A DNA stretch of 52,245 bases from Chara braunii (GCA_003427395.1 BFEA01000624.1:173891-226135); one strand, 5' to 3'. Counted from the first letter of the stretch, positions 29,246 to 40,155 are shown. Notes: generated by a model from the sequence alone, not told the origin. A program made the numbers and translations.

Positions 29246-30421
29246 TGTAATGACCTGTCAAACACGGACTGAGACACACAGCTGATTTCTGAGTTTTGCT
29301 CATGGAATGTATGCCTTACTGAGTTCCCTGCTTGTTGCTGAGTTTTCTGAGTCTGTGTGGGTGCATGCTTGCTGGTCTGCATGCCTGTCTGAGTGCTTGT
29401 CGGCTTGAGTGCGTGTGTGACCCGCAAGGGCACTTGGTTGTTGATCGGAAGGCCCGAATGGCCGGTAATTACTTGTAGCCCTGACATTGAGGGTTGCAGC
29501 GGCGAAAACACTCAAGTGGCGAGGAAAGAGGCCCACGGCACTTAGAGCAGTGGAAAACACTCAAGTAGCAGGTAGGCCGGTACCACACCAAGTAGAGGTA
29601 GATGTGCCGGGTGCTGGAGGCCGAGCAGAAGAAGACAAAAGTTGGCATTTTTAGAGGCCCAGTAGTTGTAGGGTAGGTCTAGGCGGGTACCAGTCCAACC
29701 AGTCTGAGTCTAGGGCCTGTACGGCCAATATCAGAGTCTGCAATGATGTTTCCCTCCGAAAGGGAGGAGATACTGGTTGCTTGGAGGCCATGTGGCCTAG
29801 GAAGTGCGGCCTAGGAAGTCACGCGCCAAGAGGCAAGCAGGCCGCTAAATCTCTAGGAGGAGCAAAGAGCTCCTCCTCATTGTCGGTGTGCAAGTTTTGC
29901 GACACACTGGCTGGAGCGATGGCTGGAGCAGCACTAGCATCAAGAGCAGTGCTGCTGGGGAGGAGCAAGGACAGGAGGAGGAAGAAGACCAGGACTAGGA
30001 GGGAGGAGCGCCAGAGGTACTTACCTGGCTATGGCCGATACCATCTTCATCACCTTGGTGGGCGCTGCAGCAGGAAGGCCCCGGTTGGGGTAGAACTGCA
30101 CCAAGAAGCTTCGAGGCAGAGTCAGGCATGGCAGCCTGAGCTAGAGCAGCCATAGCTGCTTTGTGTTGTCCTTCGGACATCAGGGCAAGGCCCTAGTAGT
30201 GCCATAACCTCGACCTTGGACGAAGGAGAGGAAGGGTGGCCATGGCTATGGTGGACCTCACAGTAGAAGAGGGATTCGGACATTGATTCTGGTTCAGCCA
30301 TTCAACATTGTTATTATTATTTCTTGTGTGAGTATGAGAGGAGGAGATAAGGAGGAGGAGAGTGGTTGGCGAAGAAGAAGAGCATTCTCATTGGTCTTTG
30401 CTGGTGGCCAGGATCATAACA
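29246..30421 (+). mobile_element. Solo or isolated LTR, family L1, plus orientation
   Basis: It begins TGTAATGACCTGTCAAACAC and ends GGATCATAACA, the canonical TG...CA ends. It aligns to the reverse complement of 37014-38476: CACGGACTGAGACACAC, GATTTCTGA, CTCATGGA and the GACTCTGCCTCGAAGCTTC region all recur. No PBS follows and no polypurine tract precedes. No exact 5-bp target duplication is seen. The shorter length (about 1.18 against 1.46 kb) indicates internal deletions. Confidence 0.75.
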
Positions 30422-30423
30422 CA

Positions 30424-30560
30424 CCTTGCCCCCTTGGATTTTCCTGAGGGCTACTTTCACTTCTTGGGACTCGGGTGGTGACCCCAGGTCTACCAACCCT
30501 TATGGATGCTTATTTGAGCCTTGGCCCCAGGCCTACCAACCCCTATGGACGTGACGTACA
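30424..30560. repeat. Continuation of the GGCCTACCAACC tandem tract
   Basis: This repeats the vocabulary of 28985-29180 (GGATTTTCCT, ACTTCTTGGGA, GGCCTACCAACC, TATGGATGCTTATTT). Confidence 0.8.
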
Positions 30561-31098
30561 TCTAGGGAACTCTGTATGAGACTGTGGGCTTTACGCTTAG
30601 ACTTTTGCAAAGCTGGTTCGACCCCATCCTCCGACTCTATAGGGGCCCTAAGGTCTCTGACTAAGTCAGGGACTACTATGGGGGCATATTGAATTTGGCC
30701 AAAGCGCATATTCGCAACTCTGGGACTCTGCAAGTCTATTTTTTCTCGTACCAAGACTTGAATCAGACTTCATGTGCATGTTCTTTTGGTGGATGTGAAC
30801 CCAGGTCACCAGTGTGTTTTTGAAACTTTTTTTGACTCTTTTCCTGTTAAGGGTGGCAGCCCACTGCCTTTTATGAAATATGGTCGGTATTGCGGAACTG
30901 CGCCATCGCAATACCGAAGCGTGTGTGCCCTGTACATGTTTCCTCATTTTCGACTAAAAACGGTGTACGGACTTATGTGCCGGAAGCCTTGCGTGCCTGG
31001 ATATCGCGGCAAAATATGGGATGGAATGGTTTTTGAGTTATCAAACAGTCTGCTCCGGGGAAGACTATTGGACATGATCAGGTAATGGATGGGAGGGA
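30561..31098. other. Unassigned sequence
   Basis: A 103-codon plus-strand frame at 30774-31085 has ordinary composition with several Cys and aromatic residues, but I recognise no family. It could be a decayed gene piece. Confidence 0.35.
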
Positions 31099-31480
31099 GG
31101 CGATCTGCAGCAACGTCTTCGAAGCAGGAGGAGAATCAGACCATCACTAGCCCCGCCGAGCGCTTTGGCTGTAGGGTGGTGGGGAAGCCCGGACATCGGT
31201 GTTGGGGAGCTTTTCGCACAATTTTGAGTGTGCAGAATTTCAATTGAAAACTATTCTGGTTGAAGTCAGGGATGGCAATCTGCAGCAACGTCTCCGAAGG
31301 AGGAGGAGAATCAGACCATCACAGGCCCCGCCGAGCGCTCCGACTGTAGGGTGGTTGGGATGCCGGGCATCGGTGGTGGGGAGCTTTTTGCAAAATTTTG
31401 AGTGTGCCGACTTTGTCACTTTGCCGGACTTTCCTTGAAAACAATTCTGGTTGAAGTCAGGGATGGACATTGAGTGCTCT
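31099..31480. repeat. Tandem duplication, unit about 175 bp
   Basis: CTGCAGCAACGTCTTCGAAG, GAATCAGACCATCAC and GAGCTTTTCGCACAATTTTG recur from 31105 at 31280 (offset 175). A third partial start (AATTCTGGTTGAAGTCAGGG) lies at 31443. C-rich sequence and A9 follow at 31511-31549. Confidence 0.9.
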
Positions 31481-31759
31481 GATCTCTCTTTTTGGAGAAA
31501 TGTGCGACCCACCCCCCCCCTCTTCCCCCCCCTTCCCCCCCAAAAAAAAAGAATCCTGCACGCCGAAAGGTCTGGCCACTAAGATATGCAATTTCCCCCT
31601 TTCCTGCTGCTATCTGCAAGGATCTGCACGCTTCAACAATTCAGGGGTGTACCAACTGAGCAAGGCCAGCTGGTTGGAAAATTCTACATCGATTCATCAG
31701 TAGCTTCTCGACTTCCCAGTACGCCCCTCAGCAGTCAAATTGTGCCCCTGTCGCTACAG

Positions 31760-32062
31760 CTCTTTGCTACTCTACCCTTGACCGAGGCACCGCAGCACAC
31801 ACAAGGCAAAGAGAGTTGGCACGGGGACACGGACTTGGACTCTGGCAAGCACACGGGCCTATACTCATATCATCTCTGCACTGAGTGGCAACCAAAAACA
31901 AACAAACAAACAAACAAACAAACAAACAAACAAGGCACCTATGCTGGAGGGCACGGAGGAGACGGGTGGGCATACAAACAAACAAACAAAGCAGCAAAAG
32001 AAAAGGCAATGAGCTAAAGAAACAACGAGCACCAATGACAGACACAAAAACAGAGCAGTATG
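31760..32062. repeat. Diverged copy of the 40.06-40.29 kb sequence, with (CAAA)n
   Basis: GGCACCTATGCTGGAGGGCA, GGGCATACAAACAAA and GGCAATGAGCTAAAGAAACA also occur near 40129-40262. Here CAAA tetramers (about 31898-31932) replace the CAACAA of the other copy. Confidence 0.85.
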
Positions 32063-32130
32063 CAATCCGATTCTTTTTTCTCTCTCTGAAAATTCACACT
32101 CCTCAGTCTATTAATGTGTAGATACTTGCG

Positions 32131-32415
32131 TGGCGCCCGCCTAGCTCAGTTGGTAGAGCACGAAAGCGGCACTTAGGAGGTCATGGGCTCGATTCCCCAC
32201 GGTCGTCATTTGAGCCGGCAGTGAGCCTCCTGCGGCTCGCTGCGGGTTCACCAGCTCGGATAACCGGTTTGGCCCTGGTGGCCTTGTTCAGTTGGTAGAG
32301 CATGAAAGCGGCACTCAGGAGGTCGTGGGTTCGATTCCCCACGATCTTCATTTGAGCCTCCAGAGCCTCCTGCGGCTCGCTGCAGGTTCACCAGCTCAGA
32401 TAATCGGTTTGGCCC
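32131..32415 (+). repeat. tRNA-Lys-derived tandem repeat (two 142-bp units)
   Basis: Each unit has an A-box (TAGCTCAGTTGGTAGAGCA or TTGTTCAGTTGGTAGAGCA) and a B-box (GGGCTCGATTCCCC or GGGTTCGATTCCCC), with GGTCGTGGG in tRNA-Lys-like context. The anticodon arm is replaced by GAAAGCGGCACT and acceptor strands do not pair, so neither is a functional tRNA. The tail CTCCTGCGGCTCGCTGC and CGGTTTGGCCC is shared. The arrangement suggests a dimeric tRNA-derived SINE. Confidence 0.75.
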
Positions 32416-32978
32416 CCCAGGGTAGGGCTTGGTAGGCTTTCCTTTCCCCTCCCATCCATTGCCCGGGGGGTAGGGCTTGGCAGGGTCTTCCTTCCCCTCC
32501 CATCCTGGGTTAGGACGAAACTGCAGTGCTTAGACGTGGAGGAGGTCGGTACCAACCCATAACTCTCAGGGAGCGCCTGCTTTTGCGCATAGTACATATG
32601 GATCTGCGACAACAACCGATACTCAAAGCTGGACCTAGAGATATCAGGTTAGGTAGAGTGAGGTATATGAGTGACCTGAGTTCAAACTCCACCGAGAGCA
32701 GATGACTAAATTACTGCAAGTCTGAACTACCTATCGCCGTAGCCTTTTTGTTAAACCGCCACTACCTCCGAGCCTGTTCTTGCCAACCCTGATTTTCAAT
32801 GAATGCTGAGCCTGGGTCCCGTTCTGTCTTTTATGCCGAAAAAGTAAAAAATCGGGGAAAAAAAATGGAAAACAAAATGAACTTAGTGTAGCATTCAAAG
32901 AAGAAAAAGCGGCGCTGTGACATTCACCAAAGAAGAAAAGCCAACAAAAAACAAAAAACATTCTGACATCATATGTAA

Positions 32979-33536
32979 GGGGTGGACCCCACAGGGGAAA
33001 ATCTCGGAAGAACTCTTCCGCCGGGTGTTCTCTCGGACCCCACAGCCTCTGGAAAAGTGTCTGGAAGTCCTTTTTTTTGTATTTCCCAGACCCCACCGCC
33101 CGGAAAAGTGGCGCCTGGAAAAGAGAAGAGCGAGTTTCCAAGTCTTTTTCCGGGCGGAAAACGGCCGATCCATGTCAGCCTCGCCAAAATTTTGTGGCAA
33201 ACGCAAGGGGTAGGGGGGGGGCATCCCCCTACGTCTTCCAGACTTGGAAGATCGCGCAGGTCCATTTTGTGTCCGCACGGTGCAGCGCAGATGCCACGCA
33301 ATGCCACCCACGACCCGTCAGCGGCCACCCCGCAGGTCCACCACGGCCTACCCGGGCTTCGACGGCGTACAAAACAGCCAAACTGGTCCGAAAGTCTGGA
33401 AGAACTCTTCCAAAAGTCTGGAAAAGAGGCACTTCGGTGGGGTCCCGTCTTTTTTTTTCCGAAACCTTCCAGGACTTCCGCGTCGCTTTACCACGGAAAC
33501 TGCCTTTTCCAGACTTTGGGCGGTGGGGTCCACCCC
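32979..33536. mobile_element. PIF/Harbinger-like non-autonomous element
   Basis: A 558-bp element with termini GGGGTGGACCCCAC and their inverted copy GTGGGGTCCACCCC, flanked by a perfect TAA repeat (32976-32978 and 33537-33539). A 3-bp TWA target duplication is the hallmark of PIF/Harbinger transposons. Internal subterminal repeats based on GTCTGGAAGAACTCTTCC occur in both orientations. The open frames lack a DDE transposase motif, so it would need mobilising in trans. Confidence 0.72.
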
Positions 33537-33626
33537 TAAGTAGTAGTGTGAGTGTGCCCTCAGCCAGGGCATCATAATGGTGCGGTGAGGTCCACCAACG
33601 AGCTTTCCCAAAAAAAAAAGAAAAAA

Positions 33627-33932
33627 GAAACTACACTTACTACAAGAAAGAGTGGAAATATATTCTCACGAGTATTGGTGTGAGCAGGCCTCGAATTAGA
33701 AAGTGTCAGGGTCCCATGGAAAGCGCCCTGCCTCACTGGCAGGGCACAGAAACGAAAACAAGCGATGGAAAGAGGGTAAAAATTGAAACTACACTTATCG
33801 CAAGACACCGGCTACATACATTCACATGACTAGTGGTGTGAGCGTGCCCAACATTACTAAGTGTCAGCGTCCCGTGGAAAGTGCCCTGCGTCACTGGCAG
33901 GGCATAGAAAACCAAAACAAAACGAAGAAAAC
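33627..33932. repeat. Tandem duplication, unit 158 bp
   Basis: GAAACTACACTTA, GGTGTGAGC, AAGTGTCAG, GGTCCCATGGAAAG and CACTGGCAGGGCA recur in order at a 158-bp offset (33627 and 33785). Confidence 0.92.
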
Positions 33933-34083
33933 AGAAACGAGCACATCAAAATCTGAACTAAGCCTGAATAGTTGTTAGATTCATTTTTTTTGTGAGCACT
34001 GAGCAGTTCATCGGCTTCACCGACATCTTTTTTTCACTTTGGTCATCTTTTTTTCACTTTGGTCTTTCTTTTCTTTCTTTCTT

Positions 34084-34117
<34 letters not shown>

Positions 34118-34457
34118 CCAGAAGTAGGCCCACAAGGCCCAAACAGTTTCGGCAGGCCGATCCTCCTAGGAACCTCTACAAATGCGGTGTGACATATATT
34201 CCCGTTTTTCCCAACATTGAGAAAGCTAGTTGTGGTTAAAAAAAAGAAGAAGAAAAAGAGTAAAATTTTCCAGGTGGAAAGGAACCTGACTGATGCGCGC
34301 CAGAATTGACAAGGAGGTAGGATCATAAGGACCTGTTCTTTGTTGTTGAAGAAACAAAAAAAAGGATGTAGATTTTGCCAGGTATATCGTAGGTACCATC
34401 CAGCAACACACGTGTCGGCCGGTATGCTGAGAAGAACTCCGGGAGCTTTCCGAAAAA
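33933..34457. other. Unassigned sequence with T-rich tract
   Basis: Direct repeat CATCTTTTTTTCACTTTGGT at about 34024 and 34044, then a long T-rich stretch to 34118. Nothing else is recognisable. Confidence 0.5.
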
Positions 34458-34978
34458 GGTCATAGTGTTGTTATGAGACAGCAGCATCCACGTGTGCTCA
34501 TGGATGAAATGCCCATGAAACTTCCAAGTGTGCACTTTGCAGATTCTCACCCGCACTTGCAAATTCAAGATCAGAAGATTCAGAAGTAAAACGCAATTTC
34601 ACACACGATCTCAAATGAAACTTCCATGAAACTTCAGAAGTCCACAAAGCTCTGTCACTCGCTGGTGCAAAGATGCCGATCAGAGTTCATCTCAAGTCTT
34701 CATGTCATACAGACTCTTGAAGGTCATTGTGTTGTTATGAGACAGCAGCATCCACGTGTGCTAAGGGATGAAACATCCTTGAAACTTCAAGTGTGCACTT
34801 TGCAAAATCTCACCCGCACTTGCAAATTCAAGATCGGAAGTAAAACACAATTTCACACACGATCTCAAATGAAACTTCCATGAAGCTTCAGAAGTCCAAA
34901 TCTCTGTCACTCGCTGGTACAAAGATGCCGATCAGAGTTCATCTCAAGTGTTCATGTCATACAGACTCTTCACATAAA
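34458..34978. repeat. Tandem duplication, unit about 264 bp
   Basis: GGTCATAGTGTTGTTATGAG, GCATCCACGTGTGCT, GTGTGCACTTTGCA, CTCACCCGCACTTGC and CACTCGCTGGTGCAAAGATG recur at an offset of 264 bp (34458 and 34722) with small indels. Confidence 0.93.
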
Positions 34979-35225
34979 AAGCAGGGATATCTCCCATATC
35001 CTCTAGGATTCTTCCAGCCACTCCACATCAGTGCACTGATGTGGCGGCGGGGTCTGCAACTACTGCAGGCCCTGATTGAACCACACTCAGAGAAGGAATA
35101 GAGGTATGGAGAGGAGCAAGGACAAATTGGTTAGCAGCACTGGAGGAAGAGAATTAGGAATCTGGTCGTTATGCAGATTTGCCATCTGCCGCATCTGATC
35201 ACGGTGCTCCTGGCCATAACTGCCT
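34979..35225. other. Possible intron and flank of the minus-strand exon
   Basis: Downstream of the donor at 35248 on the minus strand. The minus-strand stretch 35218-35120 can read as HRDQMRQMANLHNDQ-like peptide in one frame and might be a further exon. Confidence 0.3.
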
Positions 35226-35248
35226 TTTCTGCCTGGAGTTCACTTACC

Positions 35249-35635
35249 TGGTCAAAAGGTTCAGCGATCTGAACAAGAACTTCAGTGAGTAGGTGACAGT
35301 TTATGAGAGCACTCAGCCAGATCTTTCTTGACCTCAGTGTCGGGCAAGGAGGGGACTGTTTTGAAGACATCCTCATGACCCGCAACATCGGTTTTCCGCT
35401 TTTCCTTCTTTGCCTTCTCTTCCCTTGCCAGTGCCTTGTCGTAGAGGACTTGGAACAATGGTTTATTCTCTTCTTTGGGTGTATCCAGTTGGGCCTTGAA
35501 GACCGCAAAAGCTTTTGCGTTGGTCATTTCAGCAAGTCCCTCGAGACGGGAGCTCTCTCTCTTTTCCTTATGTCTACGAGTCTCTACGGGAATCGAAATA
35601 TGAACTTTGGAAAATAAAGAAACTGAAAATCTCAA
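35249..35635 (-). pseudogene. Putative charged-protein exon, probably frameshifted
   Basis: On the minus strand, a frame rich in Lys, Glu and Arg runs from a possible acceptor (TTTTCAG, near 35620) through KALAREEKAKKEKRK and KKDLAECSHKL. A change of frame near 35300 continues into LLTEVLVQIAEPFDQ, after which stands a consensus donor, CAG followed by GTAAGT at 35248. The middle is likely helical or coiled-coil. The clean donor and charge pattern suggest a real exon of a host gene or an element protein. The apparent frameshift could be decay or a base error. I do not recognise the family. Confidence 0.4.
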
Positions 35636-35815
35636 AGAAGAGAACGTAGAACTCCTAGCTGGAGTGACATTACATTTGGACTAGAGAGAGCAGCAAAAAA
35701 AATAAACATGAGAGGTCTGATCCAGCGACTCAGCCTGATCAGACTGCATACAAGATTCTCTCGAGTTAAGTCTGACCAGTTTCGTGATCGTACAGCAAAT
35801 CAGACAATGAGTGAC

Positions 35816-36031
35816 TATATGCAACAATGGAGAAGTGAGTGGTGTACAAGGTGCAAGTCCAGCCACGGACGGTGCAATCAAAGCATGTGAAACGTCTCAG
35901 CTGAGATCCCCTTGTCGGCGAACTATATGCAACAATGGAGAATTGAGTGTTGTACAAGGTGCGAGTCCAGTCACGAAGGGTGCAATCAAAGCATGTGAAA
36001 CGTCTCAGCTGATATCCCCTCGGCAGCGGGT
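35816..36031. repeat. Tandem duplication, unit 108 bp
   Basis: TATATGCAACAATGGAGAA, TGTACAAGGTGC, AGTCCAG and GGTGCAATCAAAGCATGTG, followed by AAACGTCTCAGCTGA, recur at an offset of 108 bp (35816 and 35924). Confidence 0.95.
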
Positions 36032-37000
36032 GTCGTAACCAAAAGAATAAAACTCGGGATCCCAGTCGGAAAGAGAATGAACCAATGTCTAACAGACTTG
36101 GGTCCAAGGGGCCCTTCTTGCTCGGGCTCGATCCCACCGGGTTCCTAAGGGTCCCACGTAGGTCGTGACCGAGTCCCAACCAAGAGGAGTCCCACATGGA
36201 CTCGATTTCTGCCTCTATTGTATTGAACAACGAATTTCAACTTCCAACATAACCTATAGACTACAACCGTTCAAAGATCAAAAGACAAAGCACTGTAGAA
36301 GCACTTGGCGTTTAAATCAAGATACTTCATTTCTCCATCCATCAGGTGAGTAAGTAGTTCACACATTCAAAACACACAATCAAGACCACAGAGGAGTGGG
36401 AAAGAAAACCAGAATGACCCCAACAGGACGATCAATATCATGCACACATACATGGGCATCCCGTAGGTGAACGACACTTACCTGAGTGGCCTGAGCTTCA
36501 AGATGACTAGTACTCACCCCCCTCTCATATGATCCTCCTGACCCCTGTAACCCTACCCCTACACTAGTGTCCTATGTCGTAGGAGGGTCTGTCTCCAACA
36601 CCCAAGTGCATTGCCAGGTCCCCCGCCGATGCTGAAGAACAAAGTAACAACATGCAGTCCGTAGATGCTGATGGCTGCTGTCCCTCAAGTTCGCCTAATT
36701 GAGGGAAGCCCTTAAGTCGCCAAGTTTCTCCCTTGAATCAGATTCCAGGTGCGAGTGCCTCTTACTGTCACCTTTCTCAAGTTGTTGCATGAAGTCTCCA
36801 CAAAATGTCTTGCCACCCCAATCTCAATCTTAAGCAACCTGGCTAGGTCAAGTGTGGACCCTACACGACCTAACCAGGTGGGGGCAACTTCCCTTGGCCA
36901 CGCTGCCCCACTTCCCTTACAACCAACCCTAAGTATTGCCATCAACCACTTAGGTTAGGGTTAGGGCAGCAAAGTCAACTCTCACCAGCAAGTAGAATCC
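36032..37000 (-). other. Presumed internal region of the minus-strand LTR element
   Basis: This lies just downstream (minus direction) of a PBS, so it should be the 5' internal region of an LTR retrotransposon. No gag or pol domain is recognisable. A short TTAGGG-like stretch is present near 36950. Confidence 0.4.
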
Positions 37001-37012
37001 GCTCTGATACCA
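37001..37012 (-). other. Primer-binding site for initiator tRNA-Met
   Basis: The minus strand reads TGGTATCAGAGC, the standard complement of the 3' end of plant initiator tRNA-Met. It lies one base past the LTR end at 37014. It fixes the element orientation as minus and identifies 37014-38476 as a 5' LTR. Confidence 0.9.
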
Positions 37013-37013
37013 A

Positions 37014-38476
37014 TGTTATGATCCTGGCCTTCGAAGTACACCTTTTTGGTTTTTTTGTTTTTTGTTTTTCAATGAAAGGCCAATTCTTTAAGCGCAACCA
37101 ATTCAAGTACCTGTCAGATCTGGACAGGACGGCCTTTCAGGCCTTTTTTAATGTCCATATAGTATTACGGGGAACCCCGTAGCAGCCACATCCGTGCTCA
37201 AGCCTCCAATGAGGGAACATGCGGGAGCTGCACCCACCAGCAGGTGCGATACCTGCTACACATTTATCAGAAAGTACAATGCTGTCTAATTGCAAAAAGA
37301 AATGAATGAACTTCAGAGGGGAGAGAGGATAAGAAGAAAAAGAAGAAGAAAGAAAGAAGAAGAAGATGATGTACACCAGCATAGACCAATGAGAATGCTC
37401 TTCTTCTTCGCCAACCACTCTCCTCCTCCTTATCTGCTCCTCTCATATTCACACAATGTTGAATGGCTAAACCAAAATCAATATCCGAATCCCTTTTCTA
37501 CTGTAGGTATTACATGAGGTCAGCCATAGCCCTGGCCACTGTCCTCCTTTGTCCAAGGCCGAGGCTATGGCGGACTATTAGGGCCTTGCCGTGATGTCCA
37601 AAGGACAACACAAAGCAGCTATGGATGCCCTAGCTTAGGCCGCCATGCCTGACTCTGCCTCGAAGCTTCCTGGTGTAGCCCTACCCCGACTGGGGCCTTC
37701 TTGCTCCAGCGTCCACCATAGTCAGGTAAGTACCTCTGGTGCTCCTCCCTCTTAGTCCTTGTCTTCTTCCTCCTCCTGTCCTCGCTTCTCCCCAGCAGCG
37801 CTGCTCCTTGGTAGCGCTGCTCCAGCCAGCGCTGCAACCACTGTGTCGCCATCTTGCACACCGAGAATGAGGCTGAGCTTTTAGCTCAGTCCGAAGATAT
37901 AGCGGCATACTTGCCTCTTGGGCGGTGACTTCCAGGCCTGTCAGCAACCGGTACCTCCTCCTTTTGGAGGGATACATCATTGTGGACTCTGATATTGCCC
38001 GTACAGGCCCTAGACTCAGATTGGTTGGACTGGTCCCCGCCTAGACCTAGCCTACAACTACCGGGCCTCTAAAAATGCCAACTTTTGTCTTGTTCTGCTC
38101 GGCCTAGAGTGCCCTGCACATCTACCTCTGCTTGGTGTGGTAACGGTCTACCCACTACTTGAGTGTTTTCTGCTGCTTCAATTGTCGAGGGCCTCTTTCC
38201 CCGCCACTTGAGGGTTTTCCCCTGCTGCAATCCTCAATGTCACAGCCACAGTTAAGTACGGGCCCTTCGGGCACACTGAACGAACAAGTGACCTTGCGGG
38301 TCACACACACACTCAAGCCGACAAGCACTCAGACAAACATGCAGACCAGCAAACGTGCACAACCACAGACTGAAAGAACTCCGTAACAAGGGGGAAACTC
38401 AGCAAGGCATTCAGTCCATGAGCAAAATTCAGAAATCAGTTGTGTGTCTCAATCCGTGTTTGGTCAGGTCGTTATA
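37014..38476 (-). mobile_element. 5' LTR, family L1, minus orientation
   Basis: On the minus strand it starts TATAACGACCTGACCAAACA (TG altered to TA) and ends GGATCATAACA, next to the PBS. It is homologous, inverted, to 29246-30421. It is related more distantly to 44022-44845 and 44946-46100, which share GATATAGCGGC, GGCCTCTTGGGC, GTGACTTCC and CTAAAAATGCCAACTTTT. No matching 3' LTR in this orientation lies within the window. Confidence 0.85.
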
Positions 38477-38815
38477 ATGGTGGAGATGATGAGGGAGTGT
38501 GGCTATTGGTATGGAGGGAGCAGACGAAGCCGCGCACCGCGCAATGAAATCAGCGGAGGGAGAGTGGTAGGTGAGAGGATGTAGGAGGAGAGCGAATCGA
38601 GACAAAGGCGTACCCGCAGCTATGGTGGACCTTCATCTTCACATACCTGGCTGGCGCTGCATCAAGAAGGTCCCTACAGGGGACTAGACCTGGATTTTAT
38701 CCAAGGAGATTGGGTATGGTGATAAGAGGAGGGAGAAACTTAGGTGGTAGCTGCACGGTCCTTTGAATTTCGGTGCATGGCTGGAATGGTCCGCTATAGT
38801 TACTTGCGCGAGCGA
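38477..38815. other. Unassigned sequence
   Basis: Between the LTR and the GA tract. A short piece with CAGCTATGGTGGACC and CACATACCTGGCTGGCGC resembles LTR-internal sequence. No gene is seen. Confidence 0.4.
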
Positions 38816-38818
38816 GCG

Positions 38819-38889
<71 letters not shown>
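38816..38889. repeat. (GA)n tract
   Basis: GCGAGCGAGCGA followed by about 35 GA units, bordering copy 2 of the duplicated block. Confidence 0.96.
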
Positions 38890-38894
<5 letters not shown>

Positions 38895-40148
38895 AGCGGG
38901 ATCTTTCAAACATCGATTCTTGCTTGTCCGTTTGTCTAATGTTCTAGTTTTTTTGTAAGAGATGTAGTCATTACCAGCAGTACTTCTGAGGCACTTCTCT
39001 TGAGTGCCGAGAATGCTCTGTGCAAAATAAACAAATGAACTGGCCTACTCTCTTTTGGCTGGTGCCGCCAGCCATTATGCTCTGGTGCCCGAGCCCCGAA
39101 AAATGCACCGTGTCAACGTGACAATGTGTATGGCCCAAGTGCTATCGTCTTCCCCCGAACACAACGCACCCTGATTACCGTTGTACCAAGCCAGAAATAT
39201 AGCTTGTATACATTCATTTTTAGGGTGCATTATGTTCGGGGGAAGACGGTAGTGGTGATGATGATGGAGGAGAACACTATAGGGAAGAAGGCGTTGAGTT
39301 GATCTTGTGTTCTTTTTCTTTCCTTCTTTTTCTCCTTCTTTTCCTTCTTTTTCTTCTTCTTTTTCTTCTTTTTCTTCTTCATTTTGTTCTCTTTTTTTGT
39401 CCTTTGCAGTCAATTCTGTGCTTTGCATCATTGATTGGGAAGGGTCATAACACAACAGTCACATATCGGTCCACGGTCGGTGGACAACTGTGGCGTTTTC
39501 ACAGGGTAGGGGAGGGGGAGGGGAGGGGGCTTGTTCCAGCAGCCCAACCCATTTTGACATCACCCAAACCCAATACCCCAACCATTCAACACAACCACAT
39601 ATAGTACTCCACTTAGACCCTACAACACCTTGCAGCCAGACTACCCAGTCCACATCGGTACCATCCAGCGTACATATAACAATCCAGGGCAGATAATACC
39701 TCCCAGCGAACATAGTACGACCTAACGCCGACGTGTTTCTTCTTTTCGCATGTTGTAAAAGTCGCGTGTGTTTGATGAGAGACGAAACCCCCAAGAGTAA
39801 AGTCTCGTGGGGAGTTGCACAGAGAAAGCACGATAGATAAGAAACAAACCAAGAAAGTAAATCGTACACTTCATATGGCATGACCAAGACAAGGCAAACA
39901 AGCAGAAGCTAAAAGCCCTAGCAAATAGACTAAAACCGGAGGACACTAAAGCTAGAAGGCACGGGGACACACAAGCATAGGAAGTACACACAAAGCAAGG
40001 GGGCAACACAACTAGGCAGCAAAGGTAGACAAGGCACCAGGGGGCAGAAAGCAGCAAAGCAAAGGTAGTGCAGCAACACACAGTGAGATGATGGATACCG
40101 AGGCACTGAATGGCAACCAACAACAAGGCACCTAGGTTGGAGGGCACG

Positions 40149-40155
<7 letters not shown>
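38890..40155. repeat. 1.27-kb duplicated block, copy 2
   Basis: Matches 25976-27241 at constant offset. At its right end the sequence runs through a 47-base G run and continues into sequence related to 31940-32060. This copy is therefore the better candidate for the true genomic context. Confidence 0.95.

Noticed and set aside
32131-32415. Functional tRNA genes
   Set aside because: Acceptor strands do not pair and the anticodon arm is replaced; only Pol III promoter boxes remain.
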